From contig JAWWNJ010000060.1 of assembly GCA_037176885.1 (NCBI GenBank), positions 1,364,001 to 1,428,000 on the forward strand: a stretch of 64,000 bases of DNA, given 5' to 3'. The notes beneath the pieces were generated by a model, which was not told where the DNA came from, made no database searches, and saw only the letters and a list, made by a program, of their open reading frames with translations. The stretch comes from Favolaschia claudopus. Its lineage: Eukaryota > Basidiomycota > Agaricomycetes > Agaricales > Mycenaceae. Shown here piece after piece: positions 21,721-33,347 of this stretch. Both the position numbers and the translations under genes were made by a program. Position 1 is the first letter of the stretch. Each line of letters starts with the position of its first letter.

Positions 21721-24700
21721 CGTGGCCCCTGCCCCTGCACTTCGCCTGCAACCAACTGTAACCTCAACAACGTCCGCTAGCCTCCGTAGCAATGAGGTGT
21801 AGTGCACCCGGGACCCCGGGTGCTCTAAGCTCTTTGACTCTTTGGGTCTCTGAATCTTCAAGCTTCAATCTTCTGCTTCGTCGACATACTGGGAACGGCG
21901 TGAGGGCCTTTTTTCATCGTCTTGAGAATTGTACAACAGGCTATAGCTGAGGAGGAGCATCCCGTATCTGCGCCATCGATCTCCATGTGTGTCACCGTCG
22001 ACTTCAATAGCTTGTGACGAAAACTGACGCTGCTCTATCTCAGTTTCGTCGCAACAAGACCATGCTGAGAGCTGGACTTTGAGGCTCCGCAGGTGGAGCT
22101 AGAACGCGCTCAGTCGCTGAAACGGAGTTACGACTCGTCTGCCATGCTGTCGGTGACGTCGTCAGACGCCGCCGAGTTCTCCGGCTCATGTGTGGACCGT
22201 CTTTGTGGGTGAAGAAGGGGTGAGTGGAGACGAATCATGTCTGTCCCTTCGTTGCTGCCAGGCGCTGATCTATGCTGCAGAGGTCTCGACGACATCTCTC
22301 GTCGTACAATCCACGCTCATCACAACATCCTCTTCTCCCTTCCTTCCTCGCTTCTTGTTTCCCATTCTACGTCCCTCCACGTACCTCGACGTCGTCATTT
22401 TCGCAAGCACACATACCGACGCCCTACAACGCATCCATTAGCTCCCGTCTTTCCCGCTCTCTATCCTCGTACCCGTACATCTACCTCCTGCCCATCGGCA
22501 CGCACGTATCCTTCTCCTTCCCCGCCCGCTCCATTCCATACCCCCTCCTTCCAATCTACCCGCACCTCCTCCTCACCACACCTCACCTACCGGCCCATCC
22601 CCTACATATTCCATACCCGTTCTTATGATCATGAGTACTTACATACGTACTACCTTATTTACCCTGCACCATCCTTCACCCTCTACGTCATCTCAGGCTG
22701 GCATCGCTCGTCTTGTCGCCAGGTACGCACACTCGCCCATCCCGCCACAATACCGACGCTGATCAATGTGTTCTAGTTGTGTAGGTGGACTGGTGGAGGC
22801 GTCGGGGGAGGCGGAGGCCAGGGTGGGCGGAAAGGTCGTTTTCCCCGCAGAGGCAGGGGAGGCTGGCAGGGGAGGAAGTGGGGTCGGTGAGGAGAAGAGA
22901 AGCGAAGAGAAAGAAGGGCGGGGCAAGAAAGTAGGGAAGGAGGAAGGAGCAAAGGCACCCTCTCTTGGCGCACCTACCCCGCTCGCTGTCTTGGTATGCC
23001 TCATATCTTCCTCGAGCCCTGCGGCGTTGGCTAACGGTCGCGTGGATCGTGTGCAGACATATACGGGCTTTGCACTCACGTCCCGCGGTCGTCGTATTCG
23101 CGTACGCGGTTTGTATGCGAATGAGGCGCCAAGGCAGGAGGCCTCACAGCCTACTCTACTGCTCCTCCTCCTGCCGATGGCCTATCCCCCTAGTTTGGCT
23201 GCGGAACGAGGTACAGGTACGCCATCCCGTCCTGCTCCAAGGATACATCATACATACTCACCTGCACCGAGCTAGGGGACGGACTCCGGGACGCCGCATC
23301 CTTCCTCGGCTTCCGTGCACTCTTCCGCATACCCAAGGGCCAGCTGCGCCGACGCTTCCTCCTCTTCGCGCATGGTCCCCCGATGCCGCGGTTACTGTAC
23401 GACGTCGACGGTTCCGCGAAGGCCACGCGCGGTTTTAGTCGTCCCCACCTTGATTCGCGCGTAATCGTCACAGGGGGGGCGTCGTGTCCCCAGCTTCTGC
23501 TTTGTCACAGATGATTTAAAATCCTCGCCCCTCAAAGGACTACGCATACGCACGACGCAGCTGCGACTCGACGGCGAGGTCTTCCCGATCCCGGCCCCGC
23601 CCAAGTTGGTCCTGTCTCTTGTCAATGTCTTGGGCCTGGCGGCTGAGCCATGCGCGGTGTGTGAGGGTGTGTGCTGCGTGTGTGGCGAGATCCAATTCAA
23701 TTCGATACGGAGGAAGAAGGATGGATGGATGGATGGAACGGAAGGAGTCATGCCAAGTCGGAGTCGCCAACTCTCTTCACCACCAGCTTACGTTCCTCCG
23801 CCCGTCCCGCATCCGCAGGGACGCGGTGTCGTTGGTATGGTTGATGGAAGATGATGCAGTTGCTGCGTCTGCTCGCTCCGAGGGCACCTTCGATCATGCG
23901 GGTCCGCATTTCCGCATCTCACTTGCGCTCAGCTCGAGTCAGCAGCTGCGTGTCTGCGGCTTCGACGTCTTCTCGTCATTGGCGCACGCGTAGAGCGCGA
24001 GTTGCAGCGTGTCATCCCTGTCTTCGGTGTCTTCGATGTCTTCGTGTCGATAGCAGCACGGGACGACGGGGTCTTGGGTGTGTCGCTCGTCGAGTTTGTG
24101 GGGAGAAGATTGATGTGGTGGTCATTCTGTTCGACGACGGCGACCGATGCGCGTGGAGCGTGGCGTGCAGACTCTGTGTCTACCTCCACTCAGTTTGTGG
24201 TGTGTGGCGATTGTCTGGTCAGCGGGATGCTCTAGAGTGAATGGCCTTCGTTGGTCGGAGAGGAATGTAGGGCTCTGCCTTGGCCCATGGTGCGGGTACG
24301 GACTGGAAGCGGCGGCAAAGGCGAACGCGGACCTGCATCGATCTCGTCCGTGGCAAGAGGTTAGGAAGATGTCTCGGCGCACCAGCGTCTGTGGCATCTT
24401 TTCGATTCGAAGAGCCCGGGATGGTGCCGCTGGCGAGCTCGAGGGCTTGAGTATAGTGCTTATGTACGGGGCGTGCCTCTCTGCGCCGCGCGGCTCCCTC
24501 ACTATCAGTCGATCGGAATAGGATCGCGAAGTGTGTCTCGAGGTACGAGCGACGGCGGGACATCGGGCGCATATCTGAGCTCTACCTGCGCCCGCTAATC
24601 TCTCCTCTCGTACCCCCATTTACTATCGTCGACTCCACCCGCGACCAGCTCTACCTTCTTCCGTCCCTCGCGCAGTCGCATAAGGCGCACGGTGCCGTTG

Positions 24701-25798
24701 ATGCAAGGCGATGCTGCACCTTCCTCACCTTCATCCGCTGGTATAGGCAGCCCCTCCTTGTCAACGGACGCGATTTAGCTGCACCTCATCCTTGTACTCC
24801 CGCCCCCTGTTATATTATGCCGCATCCTCCTCCTCCTCCACCGCCTCCCTCCGTATCGAAATCTACCCCCCGCGCCGTTGCGCGCAGTCGATGTCGAAAA
24901 CACGATGATCTTCAGAAGCAGCGTATTCCGAGGTCGAATGTTCTGCGGAGAGGACAACATGTGCGCTGTCAACGGGGTGGCTCTCCGGCGCTCGCGAGTA
25001 GAATATCGAAAGGCGGCTGGGAGGAGGATTTCATTCGGCCTCGTTTTCCTTGAATTTTTCTGCTATGGCTCTGGCTCACAAGTTTTGCTGTCTCGGACTC
25101 GCGGGGGTCGGCTGCGGGACGTACTTGTGCTATGGTCTCGTCTACCCATTACCCGCTTGCCTCGTCGTGCCCTGCCGCAGTGCATTGGGGAAGATGAGTC
25201 GAAGATGTGTATTGTCGCGGATGTCCAGATCAGGAAGGTAGTCCCTTTCCAGATAAATATGCGCAAACTCGGATAGAATTTCTATTGAATCTTCTTTGCT
25301 TTGCTTCTCAACTTTTTCGCGATTCTGTTCCCCCTGCTCATTCTTTCGTCATTGTGTGAGGCTCATTCAGACTCGATTTCCTTCTCCTCGATGTCGCAGA
25401 CTCTCGATTTGATGAGCTGACGCGGTATCAATGTTCTAATCGGACGGTGACTCCAGTCGTCCCCAAGCAAAGCGGAGGATAGACGATGGTGTTAAATCTC
25501 CTGTATCATCATCTCCAAAACAAGTCGGCAATTTCAAGTCTTTTGCTCGCTTTTGTCCTTTCTTTGTCACAAACTCTTCAATTTCGATCTCAGTTCAAAG
25601 CCATCTCGCATTCTACTGTTTATCTTATTATGAATCCACCTTTATGTTGAATTTATGCTCATACGATATTGCAAAATGTTCCCTGCAAGTCCTTTGAGAG
25701 GGAAACGCACTCCACGTGATCGCGTTCTGACGTTGATGGATTCTTGGCTTTGTTGTAGGCTGTGACTTTCGAAGTGACTCTCCTTGATTCTTACCACC
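21721..25798. other. No confident gene; GC- and pyrimidine-rich tract
   Basis: About 4 kb with many overlapping frames on both strands, none with a recognisable domain. The translations are dominated by Ser, Arg, Pro and Leu, as expected from biased composition. A small (GATG)n tract lies near 23719-23740. A few stretches look coding-like on plus (for example KGLRIRTTQLRLDGEVFP near 23540), but I could not join them by credible splice sites. It may be a decayed element or a long promoter. Confidence 0.4.
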
Positions 25799-27338
25799 AT
25801 GAACAACCCCAAAGTCCTCGACAAGGCTGAAGGCGCCCTCTTTGGGTCTGCATTGGGGGACGCTATTGGGATTTACACAGGTGCGTGCATTTCTTTCGTT
25901 TATTCGCAGCGAAGACTCGAGAGGCTGATTCTACCCCTGTTTCAGAATTCATGACTGCAGAGCAGGCAACGGAGGCGTATGGCTCTTCAAGTCCCAATTT
26001 CACGCTCATACAGCCCGAGACTCCGTTTCATACTGATACGCACCGATGTAAGCAGACGGATTGTTCGAGAAAGTGAATTGCTGAATGAGAATTGCGTTCA
26101 GGTCGTTTCGAAAGTGTTAGTATTGAATCCCTCAGGGAATCGCAAAACTCATAATTTGCTGGATTAGCGGGCATGGACGGACGATACAGATCATGCACTT
26201 CTGATAGTGCTTTCGTATCTGCGACTCAGAGAATTATCTCCCACCGATTTCGCAGTCCGACTTCATTCATGGTGCGTCTGCGATGTTATTTTGTGCTGCG
26301 GAGTACAATGCTCATGAAATGACACGTAGGTGCTCTCAAGGTCTACGTGTACTTGATCGTCTTCCCATGGGTCTTGGAAGTACGTCTCAAGAATTCCCAC
26401 TCAATTTCGCATTATATATCTATGGCTATTTTTTCACAGAGACCGTCGGCAGCGTTGTAGCCACACCTTCATTCACAACCAAACCTATTGAGACTGCTTA
26501 CAACTACTGGGATAAAAATGGCCGCCGCCTCGCAGCAAACGGCTCTCTCATGCGTACCGCCCCTGTTGGTGTAATCTGTATTCCGAAGACCGAAGAACAG
26601 ACCTTCGAAACGGCTATCCTCATGGGCTCTGTCACGCATGCCGATCCCCGCTGCGCACTCTCCGTCGCCATCGTCTCTGGCCTCATCCGCGCTCTCTGCC
26701 TCAACGAAATCTCTGATGTAACGCAGATGCGCGACCTCATCGAGCGCGCCTGGGCCTATGTACAGCGCACTCTTCCCGAAGACCAGCTATCCCTTCTCGA
26801 ACGCGACGAGTTCGAGAAGCACGCGTATACGGAGGATCTTGATACTCTCGTATTGTGCGACCGCTCGATGGGATACGTGTATAAATGCCTCGGCTCCTCC
26901 CTGTGGTGTCTGCGCCGCGTCCTCACCCGCCAAGACACCTTCCGCTCGGCGATGACGACGCTGGTGATGTACGGCGGGGACGCTGACACGAATGGCGCTG
27001 TCGCCGGCGCGCTGATGGGTGCGTTGTGTGGGTATGAGTACCTGCCGAAGGAGTGGCGGGATGGGATGCGTCATGCGGAGTGGTATAGAGAGAAGGGGAA
27101 GGCGTTGTGTGTTGTGGCGGGGATTAGTGAGGGGGCGTATGATTCGGAGAGTGATGAGGACACGCTGATTGATGGGGGGAAGGGGGTGTTGACGGAGGAG
27201 GAGATGAAGAAGAGGGAGATGGGGATTATGGAGAAGATGTTGTTGGCGGAGAAGGAGCGTAGGGAGGCGGCGGAGGCGAAGAGAGGGAAGGAGAAGAAGA
27301 GAGCTTCGGGGTGGAAATCCTGGCTCCCGGGTTCATGA
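25799..27338 (+). CDS. ADP-ribosylglycohydrolase family protein
   Basis: This family removes ADP-ribose from modified proteins or other acceptors using two Mg ions. The start at 25799 opens NPKVLDKAEGALFGSALGDA, the family N-terminus (GxxxGDAxG). Exon 1 ends at 25880 (GTGCGTG) and exon 2 at 26047 (GTAAGC). The metal motif WTDDTDHALLIVLSYLRLRE is read from about 26171. Then come DRLPMGLG, an intron (GTACGTC to ACAG), KTVGSVV, NGSLMRTAPVG and, near 26970, MYGGDADTNGAVAGALMGAL, which holds the second metal-binding Asp pair. The last about 75 residues are a charged Lys/Glu-rich tail. The junction before the WTDDT motif does not close in frame with ordinary GT-AG sites; one extra base appears to be present (see findings). 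All other catalytic blocks are intact. Confidence 0.9.
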
Positions 27339-27522
27339 ATAGTAACTGCCAGCACACCCTCTCACATGTATACCTATCTGTTGTTGTAAATCAATATGCT
27401 CAAATCTCCTCCGCTGTTGCATCGAAACGATCGAAGTTAAAGACAACAAACAAAGGCACAGGACGGTCAACGACGCGAAAGAATGTTCACATTAGACTCT
27501 ATGGAACTCCACATTCCGGTTC

Positions 27523-28901
27523 TCAAATAACGAAGCTTTCGCCAACAACTTTCTCCGTGACATCCCAGAGCCTCTTTGCATTGGCTGGGTCTGAGCTATG
27601 AGCTGCAACAGACTCATTCGCGACGTTGCAGTCATCCAGATACGCCCCCGGCTTATCTATTATAATGAATCAATAGCTGGCCATATGGATGATGCTCATG
27701 CTATGAACGATGGCACATACCATTAAGCCTGGGATCAAACGCAGTGGTGACCGTGCTATATGAAGTCATATACCTATCAGCGAGGGAATACTCGTCCAGG
27801 TCGAAGGGCAACTAACGTCGCAGCACCCTGGCCTTGGGTCTTCCATTGAAAGGTCTCAGCGTTGGGTTTGCCGTCAGCATCCAAGATACCTACGAGAAAG
27901 AACATATGAGCATTCGAACGATCGCGAGCCTGTGAACGATCATGCTCCGAGTCGTGCTTACCGACCGCCTTCAAATCGGCTATAGATTCCTCCTTTTGGT
28001 TCATATTCGTAGAAATGACTGCGATTTGGCTTTCAAAAAGATTACTCGGATCGCTCGTAAACACGTACCTCCAGGGTGGAGACTATACCCATTGATCTTC
28101 CCCTTCGACCGCTTCGAAATTTCGAGCCCCATCAAGATATTCGCGCTCTTCGCCTGACTGTATGTCTCCAGAGAGTGATACGTCTCTTTGTCGGGTTTCC
28201 CGAGTGTCTCGAAATTCACGCCGTTTCCGAACATGGCGTGCCCGCCGCTCGATACCCACACTACACGCGGAACGTACGTTGATGTTCCCGCCGCGAGAAG
28301 CTTGGGTGCAATGAGCTTGGTGAAGAGGAAGGGGCCGATGTGATCTGTGGCAATTTGAGTCTCGAGATTGTCGACGGTGAGCTTGAATGGGCCGGCAGCG
28401 GCTGCGGCGTTGTGGATTAGAACCTAAATTCTCTGGTTCAGCACTGCGAAAGATCGGAATATAATTCAGCGCACATGAATAGGCTCAGCGTAGCGATTGA
28501 CTTCGGCGCCAGCTTTGCGCACAGCAGCGAGGGAGGAAAGGTCTAAAACTAGAGGACGAATAGCGGCAGACGGCTTGTCTTTCTTCAACGCCTCCGCGGT
28601 CAGTTTGAGCCTTGGGGCAAGTGAGTCCGAAGCTGGCGTTGTCGATTGGGTGGATTCCCGTACCTTTCCTCGTTGTATCCTGTGATGACCACCAAATTGG
28701 CGTGTTTCGCAATTGCCCGCGCGGTCTCAAAGCCGATCCCATTGAGCGATGTACCGGTGACGAGGACTAGAGATGTTATCAGCTTCATGAGAATCAAACC
28801 GAACCAACGATCGCTGAACCATTTTTGCCCTTGAGCTCGTTGGCAAAGGCGTCGGCGACTTGTTCAGCGGTGGTCTCGAAAGAGAACTTTGGTGAGGACA
28901 T
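27523..28901 (-). CDS. Short-chain dehydrogenase/reductase, copy 1
   Basis: An NAD(P)-dependent oxidoreductase of the SDR family, intact over seven exons. The start at 28901 reads MSSPKFSFETTAEQVADAF. After the first intron comes the cofactor motif VLVTGTSLNGIG (TGxxxGIG). Then come LDLSSLAAV, LIHNAAAAAGPF (the NNAG-equivalent), DHIGPFLFTKL, the serine strand VVWVSSGGH and the catalytic YSQAKSA (YxxxK). Later exons give NMNQKEESIADLKAVG, FQWKTQGQGAAT, TAFDPRLN and KPGAYLDDCNVANESVAAHS. It ends VVGESFVI at 27523. The closest described relatives by layout are fungal retinol-dehydrogenase/WWOX-like SDRs; the substrate is unknown. A paralogue lies at 31947-33347 on the opposite strand with the same exon structure. 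Confidence 0.92.
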
Positions 28902-29532
28902 GATTGAAAAGATCTGAAAGCCAATCTAAGGAAAGGGAGGCTTCAAAGAGGAATTTATACTGCGTTCTGTATGAGTAAGAGACCTGCATGAATAAGACGG
29001 TTGACCCACCGAACTCCGGGATGCCCACGATTTGGGCATTGCAGATAGTAGAATCTAGGTTGTGAGACGACAATTGAATGGTTTTGTTATGGTAGCCGAC
29101 TTACTGTGAGAATATGTTGGGCGTTAAAATTTTCTGAGTAATCTTCGAAGTGAGTCAGCCTTTCCCGTCGCGGCGGGATATCAAAGGCTGGAGAGTCCCC
29201 GGGAAGTTAAATTGAACATAGACCTTGCGGTACCCGGCCAAAGCCCTGAATTTGCCTAGCATTAGTCAAGCACTGTTGTCCGAGTCGTCATCGCAGGTTT
29301 CAAAACAGCGGGGAACGAATGACACAATGTACCTAAAAGTGTTATGGAACGCAGCCAAACTGAAGATCACTTGTCTTAGCATTTGGTCCAGGCGAAGCAC
29401 TGGCGAATGGCGTCGTCCACTAAAGAAAAGTCTTTGATAAAACGAAAGAAAAAAATATACAAAACTCAACGACGTCGGAAGTCCAGGTGGCAGGAGCGCA
29501 CCCTACAGCTTCGAAAACACAGAGTTATTGAG

Positions 29533-30030
29533 CTCGCTGCTACCCTATTCGAGGTAACTGTACCTTGCGGCCGCTGTCCAATGGGTGACTCTTTTTCTGT
29601 CGGAAGGTTTGCACCCTACAAAAGTTACAAAAGTTACGAGTGGACTGACTGCCATTCTATTCAATGCAACTGAATCTTGCGGCCGCTGCACAATATCAAC
29701 GATAGACCCGTTCTCCGTCGGAAGGTCTGCGCCCGCCCTACGACTTCAAAAGATTGGGCTCGCTGGTGAGGTGCTACGTTTGGGAACTCGAGCGTGCAAG
29801 TACTTACCGCCATTTGCCGGTCAGAAATAGTTTGCAGTGCCTTCGGAGAAGTGATACTTACTATACTACCTGCGTCCAGCACGGACGGTGCCTGTGAGGA
29901 GCCGACCAAGATGCAGACGCTATGAAAGCGGGAAGGGAGTAGAATGGACAGCGGCTGACCGGGCGCTATGCTATCAGATTAAACTGCACCTTGCCGCCGT
30001 TGTGCGATGGTTAATGCGAAACTCGAAACG
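29533..30030. repeat. Diverged tandem repeats of about 118 bp
   Basis: Two adjacent units start near 29533 and 29650. Each contains CTTGCGGCCGCTG, followed by a GTCGGAAGGT block and GC-CCCTAC. A third partial copy near 29975 reads CTTGCCGCCGTTGTGC. The unit is not coding. The repeats lie between the two SDR copies and may be a mini-satellite or a remnant of a non-autonomous element. Confidence 0.5.
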
Positions 30031-30384
30031 CTCGGAGCGACCATTTCATTTTTGAGGAGTGTATTCGTGTCTTTTTGGTCTCGTCTTTCGCTGGGCACAA
30101 TTCCATGATCCCAGGGCTAGGAAACGGTACCATTGAACATGTCAAGTGCAAACAGGGGTGAAGATGGTAACAGGTACATACATGCTCCTAACGCTGGGAA
30201 AGTTGGAATACAAGACTGACGGGGAGCCTGGAACTATTTGCGGCGTTTTTGTGCCTGCGGACGTGCGATATGAACGCTAGAGAGATTGTCATCTCTAGCT
30301 GAAGCGAGGTGTTCCTGGCAAGGAATAAAGGTATAAGTGCTGAGGGAGAAATGGTGTAGTACCCCCAGCTCAGTCTACAACGAA

Positions 30385-30993
30385 ATGGTCAAATCTCTTA
30401 CTGGTTCTTTCTTCATCCTCCTTTCGCTACTTGCTATGGTGTCGAGTACGTGTTTCCTAGTCATGCGATACGACTTGGAATGGAGTTTTGATTTTTTTAC
30501 CACCAGCCGCTGCCGAGGCTGGTTCAGACGGTTGTGTCGTATGCCCTCAAGTGGAGCCGACGTGCCCCGATTGCCCTTCAGGCCTACAATGCAAAAAGAT
30601 TCCTCAGTATGTCGCATAAACATCGAACGCTTTTGCTTTCCACTCATCATCTGTGACCCGCAGAACTTGCTCCCAATGTGCGTATGCCATCTGTGCACCA
30701 CGCGAAGACGCCGACTCTTTTGCAACGAGCGAGAAGGGTGATTCAGATCAGGGCGATGAGTGTGTTGTTTGCATGAAGGAGATCCCGAAATGCGAGTGCG
30801 CTCTGGGACAGGACTGTGTTATTCTGCCGCAGTGAGTTCTTGTCTCGATTGCCTTTAAAGCTTTACTCAGATTAAATGGTTGCGAAGGTCGTGTCATGCG
30901 TGTTCGAAGGCGGTCTGCGTTGTTCCCGTCATGAGTCGTGTGGGTCCGGGAGCGCCGGTGGTGGCATACGTTATCGATTCCTCTAAGGCGTAG
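30385..30993 (+). CDS. Small Cys-rich secreted protein with two Opy2-like units
   Basis: The start at 30385 opens the signal peptide MVKSLTGSFFILLSLLAMVS, which is followed at once by a GTACGTG intron. The mature part has two Cys-rich units. Unit one reads GCVVCPQVEPTCPDCPSG, then QCKKIPQ, a short intron, TCSQCAYAICAP. Unit two reads ECVVCMKEIPKCECALGQ, DCVILPQ, an intron, SCHACSKAVCVV. Both show the CxxC...CxxC...C...CxxC...C order of the Opy2 N-terminal domain, known from the yeast membrane anchor of the HOG pathway. Intron phase is conserved between the units (both split at the Gln of P-Q), which indicates internal duplication. After about 25 more residues the frame stops at 30991-30993 with no membrane segment, unlike Opy2 itself. 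The product is therefore probably a free extracellular protein; its role is unknown. Confidence 0.72.
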
Positions 30994-31946
30994 GCCTGGA
31001 GTAGCATTGTTTTTTCAAGAAAGATCAATATTACCGAGATTCTTCACCTACGTGTCCGAGAGTAAAACACGAGACGTAGAATTCTCAGTCGTCCCGCATA
31101 ATCGCACACAATTTCGGGGTCTTCGAAGAAAATGCCCAGGTACTCTGGCTGGGTCGGATTTTACATCATTACATGAGCGTTGGAAGGAAAACGGAGGGCG
31201 ACATACCGCTAGAAGGGTGCAGAGAAAATCGACAATTTGAGCTAGAAATCTTGCCTGATTTTTTTCACTCGCCATACTCGGGGCTCGCGGCGATTGGCGC
31301 AAGATTGCCAGCGGTCTAGCCCCAGAGTCCACTTTGATAAAACGCATGCGAGGAGCCCAAGTGAGCCGACAGCAGACAAACGCAGCCTAAGATAAACCTC
31401 TCAGTTCCCAAGTAACTTGGAAATGAGAGTTCTGGGCGGTGTTCTCCAAACGACCAGGCTATCGTCAAAGTTTGGTCAAAGTGGAAGCAAAGAGGCAAGC
31501 GTGACGGTAACGTCGTGATCCAGAGCACGTGCAGTGATTCAACTTGGTCACAACCTCCTCGCTACTTTTTGACTCCCGCGAATCCTGAATGGAACGGGTG
31601 CTCACTGCTGGCGTGCATGAAACGCCTTGATTCGTCCAAAGTTGGACGACATGATACACCAGATTATCTATGGACGGCCTTACAAAAGTCTCCACCAGCC
31701 TTGATTGGGTTGATTGCGAGTTTTCGCTTCAAAATTGATGAATGCGAATTCTTGGCTCGGACTGAAATCACGGACCTTCACTGTGTTCTGCGCGAACTCC
31801 TGAGTCCTGAGGTGTTTGAAATCATTCCGAATCATCCGGAAGGTCTCGGACGTCGCATCATCACCCAAGACCTTCGGAGTTCGACGGACATGGCCCCCGC
31901 AGCTTTCTTCCTTCTTCCTCCACGTCCACCTGGGTCCTTTCCATCC
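30994..31946. other. Intergenic region
   Basis: Spacer and promoter of SDR copy 2. The in-frame region upstream of 31947 is open for about 140 codons (from 31515). It has no homology to SDR copy 1, so I do not include it. No other feature is seen. Confidence 0.4.
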
Positions 31947-33347
31947 ATGCCCTCGCCCCCGAAGTTCACCCTCGAGACCACAGGCGAAGAAGTCGCTGCT
32001 ACGTTCGTGGACGAGATCAAGGGCAAGAATGGTGCGTCAAGGGGTTTCTGGCTCAGAGCTCTCACACTGATCATCGCTGCGCGGAACCAGTTCTGGTGAC
32101 TGGCACCTCCGTCAACGGTATCGGATGCAACAGCGCAAGCAGCATCGCGAAATATGCGAATTTGGTCATCGTCACTGGGTATAACGAGGAGAGGTGTGTT
32201 TTCATTCATTTCGAGACTTTGCCTGTCCTTTCTTGATTTTGGGGGGAAGATTGAAGTTGACCGAGGAATTCATGAAGAAAGAGACCCCGACGGCAAACGT
32301 TCGTCGTCTCGTTCTCGATCTCTCCTCTCTGTCTGCGGTGAGGAAGGCGGCTGGAGAGGTTAATGCGTATCCAGAACCTATTCATGTATGCGTCTAAATC
32401 GATCATCGCAATCTCCAGGGCTTTATAACCTCCACATTCAGGTTCTAATCAGCAACGCCGCTGCAGCCATCGGCCCCTTCAAAATCACCGTGGACAACCT
32501 CGAGTCTCAGATGGCCACAAGTCACATCGGCCCGTTCCTCTTCATCAAGCTCATTGCAAACAAGCTGCTCGCCGCTGGCACACCTACATATGTTCCTCGA
32601 ATTGTCTATGTTTCGAGCGAAGCGCATTTCCACGGCACCGGTGTAAATTTCGAGACGCTTGCCAAGCCTGATAAGGAGAACTACCATCCGTTGGAGACTT
32701 ATTGCCAGATTAAGAGCGCTGGCGTGTCGATGGCGATGGAGGTTTCGAAGAGGTCTGGTGGTAAAATTCATGGCTATAGTTGTACGCCTGGTGGTAAGTC
32801 GTATTTTCTGGTTCGAGTCGAAATCCAGCGCTCACAAATTTTCGAAAATTCAAGTGGTTCTGACAAACATGAACCAAAAGCCGGAGTCGCTCGAATGGAT
32901 GCAGATGATTGGTGGGCTGCTTTTCTCGTTGCCATTTTGGAGTCTTTATTCATCGATTATTTTTTGCCAAGGCGTCATGGGGCCCGATGGCAAACCTGAC
33001 TACGATAAATTTACTTAAGTGGAAAAGTTTGTCTCAGGGTGCCGCAACGTAAAATTCTCCATCTCCATTCCCTCACGAAACTAGTTAAATTGACGCGATT
33101 TTCTTAGCGTTATCGCTGCGGCTTTCGATCCTAGTCTAAATGGTGAATAACTAAATCGATCTATCTAACCACCCGTACCGTATTCAGACATTCGTTTTCC
33201 CTCTTCGTAGATGCGCCAGGCACATATCTGACGGAAGATTCTGTCGCCGACAACACCAAACGCGCAGCTCACAGCGCCGATCCGGCTCAGCGCGAAAAAC
33301 TTTGGTCTATGACGGAGGAAATTGTGGGCGAGAAGCTCACTTTTTGA
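31947..33347 (+). pseudogene. Short-chain dehydrogenase/reductase, copy 2, with apparent frameshift
   Basis: This is a paralogue of the SDR at 27523-28901, with matching exon boundaries and order. The start at 31947 reads MPSPPKFTLETTGEEVAATF. Cofactor motif VLVTGTSVNGIG, then LDLSSLSAV, LISNAAAAIGPF, IVYVSSEAH and catalytic YCQIKSA follow. Downstream exons give NMNQKPESLEWMQMIG, VMGPDGKPDYDKFT, then WKSLSQGAAT in a different frame. The last exons give AAFDPSLN, an APGTYLTEDSVADN block and EIVGEKLTF, with the stop at 33347. At 33011-33019 the sequence TTACTTAAG inserts one base relative to the expected frame and creates an immediate TAA. I see no splice pair that removes it. If real, the protein loses about 75 C-terminal residues but keeps the catalytic core. 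All other splice sites look functional, so the damage is recent, or it is a sequence error. Confidence 0.75.

Noticed and set aside
23392..23751. Minus-strand frame containing GIGKT, resembling a P-loop
   Set aside because: The match is too short (no full GxxxxGK[ST] context with a following Walker B), and the frame is otherwise low-complexity.
23700..23760. Short GATG tandem run
   Set aside because: A simple microsatellite of about five units; not worth a feature.
31515..31946. N-terminal extension of SDR copy 2
   Set aside because: The frame is open upstream, but copy 1 begins at the equivalent of 31947 and the extra residues have no counterpart.
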